Shown here: positions 49,925 to 59,112 of the stretch, piece after piece
Layout of the letters: each line of letters begins with the position of its first letter
Position numbering within the stretch: the first letter of the stretch is position 1
From: Streptomyces silvae
GTDB taxonomy: Bacteria; Actinomycetota; Actinomycetes; Streptomycetales; Streptomycetaceae
Assembly (NCBI RefSeq): GCF_016745505.1
Contig: NZ_JAERUC010000124.1
Span: forward strand, 42,651 to 106,650
Direction of reading: 5' to 3'
DNA length: 64,000 nt
The notes under the pieces: generated by a model
The model's database searches: none
What the model was told of the DNA's origin: nothing
What the model saw: the letters and a program-made list of their open reading frames with translations, nothing else
Made by a program: the position numbers and the translations under genes

Positions 49925-51214
49925 TCATTCGACCAGGTGAGCGGGGACCCTGGGGACGTCCAGCCGAAGCACGGTCGGCCCCCCGGGCGGGCTGGACAGT
50001 AGCAGCCGGCCGTCCAGCACGGAGAGCCGGTCGGTGATCCCCTGGAGCCCGGTCCCCCCTGTCGTCGCCGCCCCGCCCGCCCCGTCGTCCCGTACCTCGA
50101 CGGTCAGCCGCCCCCCGTCGTCCCGGCCCGTCACCCACGCCCGGCTCGCCCCGCTGTGCCGCGCCACATTGGCCAGCGCCTCGCAGAGCGCGAAGTACAC
50201 GGCGGCCTCCACCGGCTGCGGCAGCCGCTCCGGCAGGTCGAGGTCCACCTCGACGGGTACGGCGGAGCGGTCGGCGACGTCCTCGACCGCGGCGGCCAGA
50301 CCCCGGTCCGTGAGAACCCGGGGGTGGATGCCCCGGATGAGCTCCCTGATCTCCACCAGCGCCTCGCCCGCCTCCTCGTGCGCCCTGGCCAGCAGTCCGC
50401 CCAGCGGCTCGGCCGGGCTCTCCAGCCGGGCCAGGCCGAGCGTCATCGAGAGGGCGACGAGCCGCTGCTGCGCCCCGTCGTGCAGATCGCGCTCGATCCG
50501 GCGGCGCTCCGCCTCGAAGGCGTCCACCAGCCGCATCCGGGAGCGGCCCAGCTCCTCGATGCGGGCGTCGCGTCCGTCCGGCGCCGACGGGAGCAGCGCC
50601 CGGGTGAGGGCCGCGCGTGCCACCGCCGCCCACCCGAGCGGATAGGCGAGCAGCGGCAGCAGCACGAGCCCGAGCAGCGCCGCGGCGAAGGCCTGCGGGT
50701 AGGAGTCGGCGAGGTAGAGCTTCAGCACCCGCACCTCCTCGCCGCCGGTGACGGCCGCCATGACGGCCGGGGTCGCCAACAGCCCTCCGCAGACGGCCAG
50801 TACGCCTCCGACGAGCAGAGCCTCCAGGGGCCACAGCACCCCGGCGAACAGCAGTGCGTAACCGAACTCCCGCCAGGTCGCCTGCTCCTGAAGCCGCGTA
50901 CGCAGCCACGCCGCGAGCCCGGCGCGCTCCGGGGCCCGGTGCGGATCCCCGAGAGGTATCGGGCCGACCATCCGGAGCCTGCGCCGCTCGGCCGCCGCCA
51001 CCGGGATGCCCACGAGGGCGAGCATCAGCAGGAGCGGCAGGCCGACGAGCACCACGGCCAGCGCGCCGCCCACCACGGCCAGCAGCAGGACGCACACGAG
51101 GAGGGCCGCCCCCGCCAGGGCGCCGCTCAGCAGATAGAGCGCCGCGCGCCACGGCCAGGCGCCGAGGAGATAACGGCGCCGTACGAGGGCCTGCCGGAGG
51201 GTGAGTGGGCTCAT
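49925..51214 (-). CDS. Sensor histidine kinase (LiaS/DesK type)
   Basis: A 429-aa kinase with an N-terminal sensor-like membrane domain (helices about residues 20-70 and 115-205, joined by cytoplasmic-looking loops), DHp box ERRRIERDLHDGAQQRLVALSMTLG and HATPase motifs EALANVARHSGA, EVRDDGAGG and GTGLQGITDRLSVLDG. Short outer loops suggest membrane-stress sensing. ATG 51214; divergent from the ABC ATPase gene at 51349, with 134 nt between. Upstream open frame is not used because it overlaps the shared regulatory region. Confidence 0.92.
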   Translation of the reverse strand: MSPLTLRQALVRRRYLLGAWPWRAALYLLSGALAGAALLVCVLLLAVVGGALAVVLVGLPLLLMLALVGIPVAAAERRRLRMVGPIPLGDPHRAPERAGLAAWLRTRLQEQATWREFGYALLFAGVLWPLEALLVGGVLAVCGGLLATPAVMAAVTGGEEVRVLKLYLADSYPQAFAAALLGLVLLPLLAYPLGWAAVARAALTRALLPSAPDGRDARIEELGRSRMRLVDAFEAERRRIERDLHDGAQQRLVALSMTLGLARLESPAEPLGGLLARAHEEAGEALVEIRELIRGIHPRVLTDRGLAAAVEDVADRSAVPVEVDLDLPERLPQPVEAAVYFALCEALANVARHSGASRAWVTGRDDGGRLTVEVRDDGAGGAATTGGTGLQGITDRLSVLDGRLLLSSPPGGPTVLRLDVPRVPAHLVE

Positions 51215-51272
51215 GGGCCGCACGCTATGCAGCCCGCACCGGTCGCCACCACCCTGCGGGCGGGGGTGCGGA

Positions 51273-51290
51273 GGTGGAGCTGGCTCCACC
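51273..51290. promoter_or_regulatory. 18-bp palindrome between the kinase and the ABC transporter
   Basis: GGTGGAGC-TG-GCTCCACC has perfect 8-nt arms and a 2-nt centre. It lies in the middle of the 134-nt divergent gap, 59 nt upstream of the kinase start and 58 nt upstream of the ABC start. It is the best candidate operator for the linked response regulator. Confidence 0.55.
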
Positions 51291-51348
51291 CCCAGGCCCC
51301 CCCCTCGCTGCGATGTGGGCGGCGGGCGACGCCGGTTGGCTGGAGACC

Positions 51349-52089
51349 ATGAATCAACGACCCGCAGCCGTACGGCTCGACACCGTCACCCGGTCCTTCG
51401 GCAAGGCCGCCGACGCGGTCACCGCGCTGGACGGGGTGAGCCTCACCATCCCCCGGGGCTCGTTCACCGCGATCATGGGACCGTCCGGTTCGGGGAAGTC
51501 GACGCTCCTCCAGTGCACGGCCGGCCTCGACCGGCCCACGTCCGGCCGGGTGTTCCTCGGGGACACGGAGATGACCGGGCTGAGCGAGCGAAGGCTGACG
51601 CTGCTGCGCCGCGAGCGGATCGGTTTCGTCTTCCAGGCCTTCAACCTGCTGCCGGCCCTCACCGCTGAGCAGAACGTGGCGCTCCCTCTGCGCCTCGCGG
51701 GCCGCAGACCCCGGCGTACGGAGGTGCGCGAGGTGCTGGAGCGGGTCGGGCTCGGCTCCCGGGCCCGCCACCGGCCCACCGAGCTCTCCGGCGGCCAGCA
51801 GCAACGCGTGGCCCTGGCCCGGGCGTTGGTCACCCGCCCCGAGGTGCTGTTCGGCGACGAACCGACCGGGGCGCTCGATTCCCGTAAGGGCCGGGAGGTG
51901 CTGGAGCTGCTGCGGTCGATGGCCGACGCCGGCCAGACGGTGATCATGGTGACGCACGACCCGGTGGCCGCCTCCTACGCGGACCGGGTGCTGTTCCTGG
52001 CCGACGGATCGGTACGGGCCGAGCTGTGCGACCCGGCCGCCGGAGAGATCGCCGCGCGCATGACCGCCCTGGCGGTGGTCCCGTGCTGA
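51349..52089 (+). CDS. ABC transporter ATP-binding protein (MacB/LolD type)
   Basis: A 246-aa ATPase with Walker A GPSGSGKSTLLQC, Q-loop FVFQAFNLLPALT, signature LSGGQQQRVALARAL, Walker B VLFGDEPTGALD and switch VTHDPVAASYAD. The QAFNLLPALTAEQNV block is typical of ATPases serving FtsX-like permeases. ATG 51349 with GGAG 3 nt before. Its stop overlaps the GTG of the permease gene by 7 nt. With that permease it likely confers resistance to membrane-active compounds or exports a lipid or peptide. Confidence 0.93.
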   Translation: MNQRPAAVRLDTVTRSFGKAADAVTALDGVSLTIPRGSFTAIMGPSGSGKSTLLQCTAGLDRPTSGRVFLGDTEMTGLSERRLTLLRRERIGFVFQAFNLLPALTAEQNVALPLRLAGRRPRRTEVREVLERVGLGSRARHRPTELSGGQQQRVALARALVTRPEVLFGDEPTGALDSRKGREVLELLRSMADAGQTVIMVTHDPVAASYADRVLFLADGSVRAELCDPAAGEIAARMTALAVVPC

Positions 52090-54563
52090 GCTCGGCACTG
52101 CGCTCGATGCGGACCCGCTGGGTCACCTTCGTCGGCTCGTTCGTCGCGCTCGCCCTGGGTGCCGGGCTGCTCGCCATGACGGGCCTGGCGCTCGCGGCCA
52201 CCTTCGACGCGCCGGACCGCTCCCCGGAACGCTTCGCCGCGGCCCCGGTCGTGGTGGCGCCGTCGGACACCCTCCGGGTCGCCACCTCCGTCGGGGAGCG
52301 TACGGCCCGACTCACCGACCCCCGCCCGGTGCCGCGGGACCTGGCCGACGGGCTCTCCGCCCTGGGGCCGACGGCCGAGGACCGCACGTTCCCCGTCCGT
52401 ACGGCCGGGACGGACGCCGTGGGACATCCGTGGTCCGTCGCCGCCGCCACCCCGTACCGTCTCCTCTCCGGCCGTGCCCCCGCCCGGGAAGGCGAGGTCG
52501 TCGTGACGGCGGACGCGGGCCCGGGGCGTGGCCCTCGGGCCGGCGACCGGATCCGGATCACCGTCCCCGGCGCCTCGGCGGCGACGGGCCCGCGCACGGT
52601 CGTCGGGACGGTGGCGGCCACGGATTTCGAGACGGCGGTGTTCTTCGGTGACGCCGAGGCCGCCCGTATCCACCCGGCCGTCGATGCCGTGGCCGTGCAC
52701 GCCGACGCGGACGCGGTACGACGGCTGGCCCGGGCGTTCCCCGGAACGAGCGTCCTGACCGGGGACGACCGGCGCCGGGCCGACCCCGATCCCGACCGGG
52801 ACAGCGAGGCCCTGACCGCCGTCAACGCGCTGCTCGGCACTGCGGCCGGCATCACGGGGTTCGTGTCGGTCTTCGTCGTCGCGTCGACGTTCTCCTTCGC
52901 GGTGGCCCAGCGCAGAAGGGAATTCGGGCTGCTGCGCACCGCGGGTGCCACACCCGGGCAGGTGCGGCGCACGGTCCTCGCGGAGGCGCTCGTGATCGGC
53001 ACCCTGGCCTCGGCCGCCGGCTGTCTGCTGGGCGAGGCGGCCGCGCCCCTGCTGGCCCGCCGGCTGGTCGACGAGGGTCTCGCCCCTGACTGGTTCGCCA
53101 TCGGCGACGCGACCTGGCCGCTGCACACCGCCTTCTGGACCGGCCTGGCCGTGGCACTCGCCGGGGCCGCCGTCTCCGCCCACCGCGCGGGCCGGATCCG
53201 CCCCGTGGAGGCGCTGCGTGACGCGGCCGTGGACGACGGGCGGATGCCGCCGAGCCGGGTGCTGCTGGGCGCGGCCGTCCTGCTGACCGGTCTCGGGCTG
53301 CTTGGCTGGTCACTCCTGACCGACCCAGGAGACGTACTCAAGCGGAAGGCGTACATCCTGCAACCGATGTGGATCACCGTCGGCTGCGCGCTGCTCGCGC
53401 CGCTCCTCGTACGCCCGTTGGCCCGCCTGCTCACCTGGCTCCCCGCCCGGCTGCCGGGCGCCACCGGTCTGCTGGCCCGGCAGAACGCCTCCACCTCGGT
53501 CCGCCGCACCGCCTCGGTCGCCGCTCCCGTCCTGATCACCGTGGCCCTGGCGGGCTCGCTGCTGGGCACCGTGGCCACGATCGACGAGGCCAGGGCCACC
53601 GAGGCGACCACGGTCTCCGGCGCCGACTTCCTGGCCGGCGGGGACGGTCCGCTGGACCCCCGTTTCGTCCAGCGCGTACGGAGCGTCCCCGGAGCCGTGG
53701 CCTCGGCCTCCCGCTCCACCGGGGTCACCGTCCTGGAGGAGGGCACCGCGCTCATCTCGTCGGAGGCACGAGCGGCCGATCCGGCGGCCCTGGCCGCGAC
53801 CGCGCGGCTGCCCCTCGTCGCCGGCCGGCTCACGGACCTGGACGACGGCTCCATCGTCGTCAACGAGGAGTGGGAGACACGGACGGTCGGAGAGCACGTG
53901 CGCGTCTGGCTGGGCGACGGCCGCGCGGTGTCGCTCCGCGTCGCGGCCGTCATGCGGACCGGCACCGGGAGCAACGGGGTGTACGTGACCCCGGCGAACG
54001 CGGCCGGGGCCGCCGTCGACCGTATGGACATCAAGGTCCGTGCGGGGGCGGACCGTTCGGCCGTCCGCGCCCTCCTGGAGAAGGCCGGACGCGACACGGG
54101 CACCCCGGTGATGACACGGGACGCCTGGGTGGCGGCGCACCATCCGCGCACCGGCGGCAGCACCCGGGCGGGACTGCTGCTCATCCTGGGCATCGCCCTG
54201 CTGTACACGGGGATCGCCCTGGCGAACACCCTGGTCATGTCCACCTCGGACCGGGTGCGCGACCTGGCGGTGCTGCGCCTCACCGGGGCCACCGCATCGC
54301 AGGTGCTCCGGCTGGTGGCGGTCGAGGCGCTGATGGTGGTGGCCGTGGGCGCGGTCCTGGGAGGAGCGGTGGCGGGGCTGAACCTGCTGGGGGTGAGGAG
54401 CGCCCTGGCACTCCTCGCGGTGAGCTCCCCGGTGGTCGTCCCGTGGGCGGCCGTCGGCGCCGTACTGGCCGCGTGCGCCGTCGCGGCCACGGTCTCCGCC
54501 GTACTGCCCGCGCTCGCGGCCCTGCGTACGAGGCCGGTGGAGGTGGCGGGAGCCCTCGAATGA
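52083..54563 (+). CDS. FtsX-like ABC transporter permease
   Basis: An 826-aa protein with a membrane helix near residues 15-38, a large extracytoplasmic domain, two groups of three to four helices each containing a FtsX domain (residues about 245-380 and 700-826) and a second extracytoplasmic domain (about 510-690). The FtsX loops SFAVAQRRREFGLLRTAGATPGQVRR and STSDRVRDLAVLRLTGATASQVLR are clear, so it is a fused, tandem permease. The start GTG 52083 overlaps the ATPase stop. The pair stands opposite a two-component system, as in the drug-resistance modules of Firmicutes and actinomycetes. Confidence 0.9.
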   Translation: MLSSALRSMRTRWVTFVGSFVALALGAGLLAMTGLALAATFDAPDRSPERFAAAPVVVAPSDTLRVATSVGERTARLTDPRPVPRDLADGLSALGPTAEDRTFPVRTAGTDAVGHPWSVAAATPYRLLSGRAPAREGEVVVTADAGPGRGPRAGDRIRITVPGASAATGPRTVVGTVAATDFETAVFFGDAEAARIHPAVDAVAVHADADAVRRLARAFPGTSVLTGDDRRRADPDPDRDSEALTAVNALLGTAAGITGFVSVFVVASTFSFAVAQRRREFGLLRTAGATPGQVRRTVLAEALVIGTLASAAGCLLGEAAAPLLARRLVDEGLAPDWFAIGDATWPLHTAFWTGLAVALAGAAVSAHRAGRIRPVEALRDAAVDDGRMPPSRVLLGAAVLLTGLGLLGWSLLTDPGDVLKRKAYILQPMWITVGCALLAPLLVRPLARLLTWLPARLPGATGLLARQNASTSVRRTASVAAPVLITVALAGSLLGTVATIDEARATEATTVSGADFLAGGDGPLDPRFVQRVRSVPGAVASASRSTGVTVLEEGTALISSEARAADPAALAATARLPLVAGRLTDLDDGSIVVNEEWETRTVGEHVRVWLGDGRAVSLRVAAVMRTGTGSNGVYVTPANAAGAAVDRMDIKVRAGADRSAVRALLEKAGRDTGTPVMTRDAWVAAHHPRTGGSTRAGLLLILGIALLYTGIALANTLVMSTSDRVRDLAVLRLTGATASQVLRLVAVEALMVVAVGAVLGGAVAGLNLLGVRSALALLAVSSPVVVPWAAVGAVLAACAVAATVSAVLPALAALRTRPVEVAGALE

Positions 54564-54574
54564 CCCGGTGCGGG

Positions 54575-54928
54575 TCAGCTGTTGAAGACGCACGCCAGGG
54601 TGATCACCGGGAACGGCCACACCACGACACCGAGCAGGGCCAGCCGGTTCATCGGGGCCATGCGGCGCAGCGGAGGCGAGTGGTAGAGCCCGGTCAGGGC
54701 GGCGGCGCCCACCGCGAGCACACCGGCCACGCCCAGCAGCACCGACACGGGGGACTCCCCGGAGGCCGCGCTCCACATCGCCACCATCAGCACCAGGAAC
54801 CCGAGGAAGCTCAGCGCGGCGAGGGGAACGCACCAGATCAGGGCGACCAGGAAGACCTGGCGCGTCGTGGCGGGGCGTGGGCGGGTCAGGGGCGCCGAGG
54901 AGGCGGGGGCGGGGAGGGCGGGAAACAT
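54575..54928 (-). CDS. Small membrane protein of unknown function
   Basis: A 117-aa protein with three predicted membrane helices (about residues 27-52, 58-78, 90-115) after an Ala/Pro-rich start. Sequence blocks IWCVPLAALSFLGFLVLMVAMW and LALLGVVVWPFPVITLACV are hydrophobic; no motif identified. ATG 54928 has AAGG 10 nt upstream; the frame extends further but with poor character. It stands tail-to-tail with the permease gene, 11 nt away. Confidence 0.65.
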   Translation of the reverse strand: MFPALPAPASSAPLTRPRPATTRQVFLVALIWCVPLAALSFLGFLVLMVAMWSAASGESPVSVLLGVAGVLAVGAAALTGLYHSPPLRRMAPMNRLALLGVVVWPFPVITLACVFNS

Positions 54929-55124
54929 GCGCGGCTGCCTTTCAGCACTGCGGAGTACGTGCTCCCACCCTGCGGGAACCGCTCCCCCGCGGCATGCGCG
55001 CGCGTACTCAGGCCGCGCGGTCCACGGCACTCATTCCGCGGCCGCCTCCCGCTGGTGCTCCCTCCGCGCATCCGGGCGCGCGAGCGGCCGTCCTCCGGGC
55101 ACCGGTGCGCACGAGCGGAACGCT

Positions 55125-56108
55125 CTACGGGCCTGTCACGACCGGGAGTTCGGACGGGCGGCCCCACTCGCTCCACGAACCGTCGTACACGGACACGTCG
55201 GTGTACCCGGCGAGTTCGGCGCCGAGCGCGAGCAGGCAGGCGGTGACACCCGATCCGCAGCTGACGACCAGCCGCTCCGGCTCCGGCTCCGAATCCGGCC
55301 CCCGCTCGCCGAGCAACGCACCGAACACTGCACGCAGTTCCGGGGCCGGGAGCATGCGGCCGTCGCGCTGGATCTCCCCGAAGGGCAGGTTCAGCGCCCC
55401 CGGCATGTGACCCCGCCGGAGCCCCGGCCGCGGCTCGGCCACCGTACCGGCGAAGCGTTCCCGGGAGCGTGCGTCCAGGACGGCGGATCCCGGGTCCGCC
55501 AGGGCGGCCGCCACCGCTCCGCTGCCCACCAGCATTCCCTCGCGGGGGCGGGCGGTGAAGTCACCGGTGCGCCCCGCGCCTCCGGGGGCGATCCCTTCCT
55601 CCGCCTCGTCCACCGGGAGCCCGGCCGCGGTCCATGCGGGCAGGCCGCCGTCGAGCACCGCCACCCGGTCGAAGCCCATGGCGCGCAGCATCCACCAGGC
55701 GCGGGCACTGGAGTAGACGCCGGCAGCGTCGTAGACGACGACGGTGTCCGTGCCGTCGACCCCCAGGGCGCGCATCTCCTCGGTGAAGCGGTGCGCGCCG
55801 GGCATCGTGTGCGGCAGGGGCGCGGTGGCGTCGGACATCACCCCGTCGATGTCGAAGCGCCGCGCCCCGGGGATCCGTCGAGCCGCCGCACGGTGCGCGC
55901 CCACGGAGGCGTCGAGGACCACAGGCCCTCCTGCCGTGAGCCGCATCGCCAGCCAGGCGGGCCCGACGAGCGGCCCCGGCAGACTCCCGGAGTCATCGGC
56001 CGCCATCGCACCGCCGGTCGCGTCGGTCGTACCGGTCGCGTCGGCATCGGGAAAGCCATCGGGGAAGCCGTCACGAAGGCCGCCGGGAAAGCCGTCGGGG
56101 ATGTTCAT
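55125..56108 (-). CDS. Thiosulfate/3-mercaptopyruvate sulfurtransferase (two-domain rhodanese)
   Basis: A 327-aa protein with two rhodanese domains. The first contains VVLDASVGAHRAAARRIPGARRFD and VYDAAGVYSSARAWWMLRAMG, the second VLDARSRERFAG, RRGHMPGALNLPF and the active-site loop SCGSGVTACLLALG with the catalytic Cys at the CGSGVT motif, which is the type seen in SseA-like mercaptopyruvate enzymes. The N-terminal 35 residues are Gly/Asp-rich (GFPDGFPDADATG); a start at ATG 56006 would remove them. Confidence 0.9.
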   Translation of the reverse strand: MNIPDGFPGGLRDGFPDGFPDADATGTTDATGGAMAADDSGSLPGPLVGPAWLAMRLTAGGPVVLDASVGAHRAAARRIPGARRFDIDGVMSDATAPLPHTMPGAHRFTEEMRALGVDGTDTVVVYDAAGVYSSARAWWMLRAMGFDRVAVLDGGLPAWTAAGLPVDEAEEGIAPGGAGRTGDFTARPREGMLVGSGAVAAALADPGSAVLDARSRERFAGTVAEPRPGLRRGHMPGALNLPFGEIQRDGRMLPAPELRAVFGALLGERGPDSEPEPERLVVSCGSGVTACLLALGAELAGYTDVSVYDGSWSEWGRPSELPVVTGP

Positions 56109-56399
56109 TCGCGGCAGGCTAACGGACCCCCGGACTTAAGCCCGCACTAAAAGCGCCTTAAGCAATCCGGGCCGTACGGCCGCTCCCTCAAGTAAGCGCA
56201 GGTCAGGGCGATTTCACTGCCAGAACGGCAGTTGGCCCGGCCGTTGCGTCTGCGTAGCATCGGGCTCCGTCGGCGGCGGACACCGCAGGACGAGAGCGCT
56301 CTCAGAACGCGCTCCCGCATGCTCTCCCGCGCATGCCCCCGTCGTGTCCTGCTCCCTCCCCCGCGTCCTGCTCTCCCCCACAGACAAGGTACGTAGCCC
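56109..56399. other. Promoter region of the glucanase operon
   Basis: This 291-nt gap separates the rhodanese start from the GH16 start (divergent). Apart from the palindrome at 56292-56303 it has the AT-richer stretch 56128-56165 near the rhodanese start. No ORF. The GH16 ATG lies about 97 nt after the palindrome. Confidence 0.6.
56292..56303. promoter_or_regulatory. LacI-type operator upstream of the GH16 glucanase
   Basis: GAGAGCGCTCTC is a perfect 12-bp palindrome with the central GCGC of LacI-family operators. It resembles the CebR/CelR box TGGGAGCGCTCCCA used for cellulase control in actinomycetes, with GAG arms in place of GGAG. It suggests sugar-induced control. Confidence 0.55.
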
Positions 56400-57740
56400 A
56401 TGGCCTCCCACCGCGCACGCAGATGGTCACTAGGCGGGCTGGTTCTCCTGCTCTCCGCCGCGCTCACCGCCGCCTTCCTGATCACCACGACCGGGCCCGC
56501 CACCTCCCGGGCCGACGCCGCCTCCGCCGCGGCGCAGACATGGGCCGACGAGTTCGACGGCGCCGCGGGCAGCGCTCCGGACTCCTCGAAGTGGACGCTG
56601 GAGAAGGGTGGTTCGGGCAACGGCAACAACGAGTTGCAGTACTACACCGACAGCACCGAGAACGCGTCCCTGGACGGCAACGGCAACCTGGTCATCACCG
56701 CGCGCAAGAACAGCGACTCGGGCCTGCAGTGCTGGTACGGGCCCTGCCAGTACACCTCCGCCCGGCTGAACACCGCCAAGACCTTCACGCAGGCGTACGG
56801 CCGCTACGAGGCCCGGATCAAGATCCCGCGCGGCCAGGGCATCTGGCCGGCCTTCTGGATGCTCGGCGACGACCTCGGCAGCGCGGGATGGCCGAACAGC
56901 GGCGAGATCGACATCATGGAGAACGTCGGCAAGGAGCCGGGTGCCGTGCACGGCACCATCCACGGCCCCGGCTACTCCGGCGGCGGAGGCATCGGCGCCT
57001 CGTACAGCCTTCCCGACGGCAAGGCATTCGCCGACGACTTCCACACCTTCGCGGTCGACTGGAGTCCGAACTCCATGGTCTGGTCGGTGGACGGCCAGAC
57101 GTACCAGACGCGCACCCCCGCCGATCTGAACGGCAGCAAGTGGGTCTTCGACCACCCCTTCTTCATCATCCTGAACCTGGCCGTCGGCGGTGACTGGCCG
57201 GGCAGCCCGGACGGCTCCACCACCCTCCCGCAGACGATGACAGTCGACTACGTACGGGTCTCCACCTCCCCCGACGGTTCCTCCGGCGGTTCCTCAGGCT
57301 CTTCCTCAGGCGGTTCCAGCGGCGGGGAAGACGGCGGGAACGGCGGTGGCACCACAGGCCCCTCCGGCCCCATCAAGGGCATCGGCGGCATGTGCGTCGA
57401 CGTCGCCGGTGCGGCGGACGCCGACGGCACCCCGGTCCAGCTGCACGACTGCAACGGCGTGGCCGCCCAGAAGTGGACCGTGGCCGGTGACGGAACCGTG
57501 CGCGCCCTCGGCAAGTGCCTCGACGTGCAGGGCGGTTCCACCGCCGACGGCGCCCCCGTCCAGCTCTACACCTGCAACGGCACGGCGGCCCAGAGATGGG
57601 TCCACACCCAGGCCGGCGACCTGACCAACACCGGGGCGGACAAGTGCCTCGACGCCACCGGAGGTTCCTCGGCCGACGGCACCCGCCTCCGCATCTGGAC
57701 GTGCACCGGCCAGGCCCACCAGAAGTGGACCGTCGCCTGA
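56400..57740 (+). CDS. Secreted GH16 endo-beta-1,3-glucanase with ricin-type CBM13
   Basis: A 446-aa exported hydrolase. Signal peptide RRWSLGGLVLLLSAALTAAF (cleavage near residue 42), GH16 domain (about residues 45-285) with catalytic motif GEIDIMENVG, WPAFWMLG before it and ELQYYTDSTENASL as in laminarinases. A Gly/Ser linker then leads to a CBM13 ricin-like trefoil (about residues 322-446) with three repeats ending AQKW, AQRW and HQKW. It cuts fungal or algal beta-1,3-glucan. Followed 64 nt later by the GH64 gene, so both likely share one mRNA and the LacI-type operator. Confidence 0.94.
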   Translation: MASHRARRWSLGGLVLLLSAALTAAFLITTTGPATSRADAASAAAQTWADEFDGAAGSAPDSSKWTLEKGGSGNGNNELQYYTDSTENASLDGNGNLVITARKNSDSGLQCWYGPCQYTSARLNTAKTFTQAYGRYEARIKIPRGQGIWPAFWMLGDDLGSAGWPNSGEIDIMENVGKEPGAVHGTIHGPGYSGGGGIGASYSLPDGKAFADDFHTFAVDWSPNSMVWSVDGQTYQTRTPADLNGSKWVFDHPFFIILNLAVGGDWPGSPDGSTTLPQTMTVDYVRVSTSPDGSSGGSSGSSSGGSSGGEDGGNGGGTTGPSGPIKGIGGMCVDVAGAADADGTPVQLHDCNGVAAQKWTVAGDGTVRALGKCLDVQGGSTADGAPVQLYTCNGTAAQRWVHTQAGDLTNTGADKCLDATGGSSADGTRLRIWTCTGQAHQKWTVA

Positions 57741-57804
57741 CCGGCGGGCCCCAGGCCTCTGTCCCTCCCCACCCCCACCCACGCGTACGAAGGAAGAGCC
57801 CCCC

Positions 57805-59010
57805 ATGACCCCTCGTCACCAGCGCGACGTCTCCCGCCGCAAGCTGCTCACCGCTCTCGCCGGAGCCGCCGTGGCCGCCCCCGCCATCGCCGTGATCGCC
57901 CCGCACGCCCTCGCCACGTCCGACCCGGACGACAACGGCACGAAGGCCGGCGGCGCGCTCCCGCTGACGATCGTGAACAACTCCGGTTCGTTCGCCAACT
58001 CCTCGGTGCACGTCTACATCGTGGGCAACCAGGACGGTAAGCAGGTCCGGGTCACCCCTGAGGGCACCGTGGCCCCCATCTCCCTCTCCGACAACGGCGC
58101 GGACGGCTACACCGACTACGCCATCCCCCTGTCCGGCAGCGGTGAGACCAAGCTGTCGCTGCCGTACATGTCCGGCCGGATCTACGTCGCCCTGGGCGAC
58201 AAGCTGAAGTTCAAGGCGGTGGCGGACGGCGACGGCAACGCCGCCCTCCAGTACCCCGCGGGCTGGGTGACCTCCGACCCCAACTACGCGGTGCTGCACG
58301 ACTGCGCCGAGTTCACGTACAACTCCTCGGGGATGTACTGCAACACCACCATGGTCGACATGTTCAGCGTCCCCCTGAGCATCGGTCTGACCGGCTCCAA
58401 GGACCAGACCGTCGGCACCCTCCGCGACGGCGGACGGGCGCAGGCCTTCGCCGCGGTCGCCGGGATACCCGAGTTCGCGCCCCTGGTGGTGGAGGACCGG
58501 CGCATCATCGCCCCCGGCCACGGCCTGGACGCGGGGATCTTCGACAAGGACTACTTCGCCCCGTACATCGACGAGGTGTGGAGCACCTACACGGGCAAGG
58601 ACCTCACCGTCACCACCAACGCGGGCGTCTTCACCGGCCGGATCCGCGGCGAGAAGTTCGTGTTCGACGGCCCCGCGCCGGTCTCCTTCTCCAAGCCGAC
58701 CACCCGCGACGTGCTCTTCTGCGACGGCAACCTCGTCGCCCCCAACGACGGCACGACCGGCCCCGTCGCAGCGGTCCTGGGTGCGGGCTTCAACCGCTCC
58801 ACCCTCATCAGCGCCCCGGCCCAGCCCACCACCGACCCGGAGGCCTTCTACCGGTCGTCGCCGCTGACCAACCACTACGCGAAGGCCATCCACGCGGCGA
58901 CCGTGGACGGCAAGGCGTACGGCTTCGCCTTCGACGACGTGGCCGACTTCGCCTCGTACATCCAGGACACCGCGCCCACCGGGGCGCGGCTGACACTGAC
59001 GCCGTTCTAG
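57805..59010 (+). CDS. Secreted GH64 beta-1,3-glucanase (laminaripentaose-producing type)
   Basis: A 401-aa protein exported by a Tat-type signal (DVSRRKLLTALAGAAVAAPA). The GH64 domain carries LPLTIVNNSGSFANSSVHVYIVG at its N-end, then CAEFTYNSSG and NTTMVDMFSVPLSIGL, which hold the two acidic catalytic residues (Glu and Asp) of the family, and VWSTYTGKDLTV further on. GH64 enzymes release laminaripentaose from beta-1,3-glucan; paired with GH16 this forms a fungal cell-wall attack set. ATG 57805 after GAAGGAAGAG. A long hairpin follows the gene. Confidence 0.92.
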   Translation: MTPRHQRDVSRRKLLTALAGAAVAAPAIAVIAPHALATSDPDDNGTKAGGALPLTIVNNSGSFANSSVHVYIVGNQDGKQVRVTPEGTVAPISLSDNGADGYTDYAIPLSGSGETKLSLPYMSGRIYVALGDKLKFKAVADGDGNAALQYPAGWVTSDPNYAVLHDCAEFTYNSSGMYCNTTMVDMFSVPLSIGLTGSKDQTVGTLRDGGRAQAFAAVAGIPEFAPLVVEDRRIIAPGHGLDAGIFDKDYFAPYIDEVWSTYTGKDLTVTTNAGVFTGRIRGEKFVFDGPAPVSFSKPTTRDVLFCDGNLVAPNDGTTGPVAAVLGAGFNRSTLISAPAQPTTDPEAFYRSSPLTNHYAKAIHAATVDGKAYGFAFDDVADFASYIQDTAPTGARLTLTPF

Positions 59011-59042
59011 CCGACGGCCGGTGTCCGCGCCTGCCCGGCGCA

Positions 59043-59081
59043 CGGAGAGCCCCAGGTCACAGGGGGACCTGGGGCTCTCCG
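59043..59081. terminator. Bidirectional terminator after the GH64 gene
   Basis: The arms CGGAGAGCCCCAGGTC (59043-59058) and GACCTGGGGCTCTCCG (59066-59081) pair perfectly over 16 bp with a 7-nt loop. It lies between the convergent GH64 and FUSC genes. It contains AGCCCCAGGTCAC, which recurs in the terminator at 63921. Confidence 0.85.
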
Positions 59082-59112
59082 CATGCCGCTGCGCCGTCAG
59101 CCTGCCGCCCCG

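Noticed and set aside
51944..54490. 848-codon minus-strand frame opposite the FtsX permease
   Set aside because: Ser/Arg/Ala-rich shadow of the real permease gene. The plus-strand frame has clear FtsX motifs and the right gene context.
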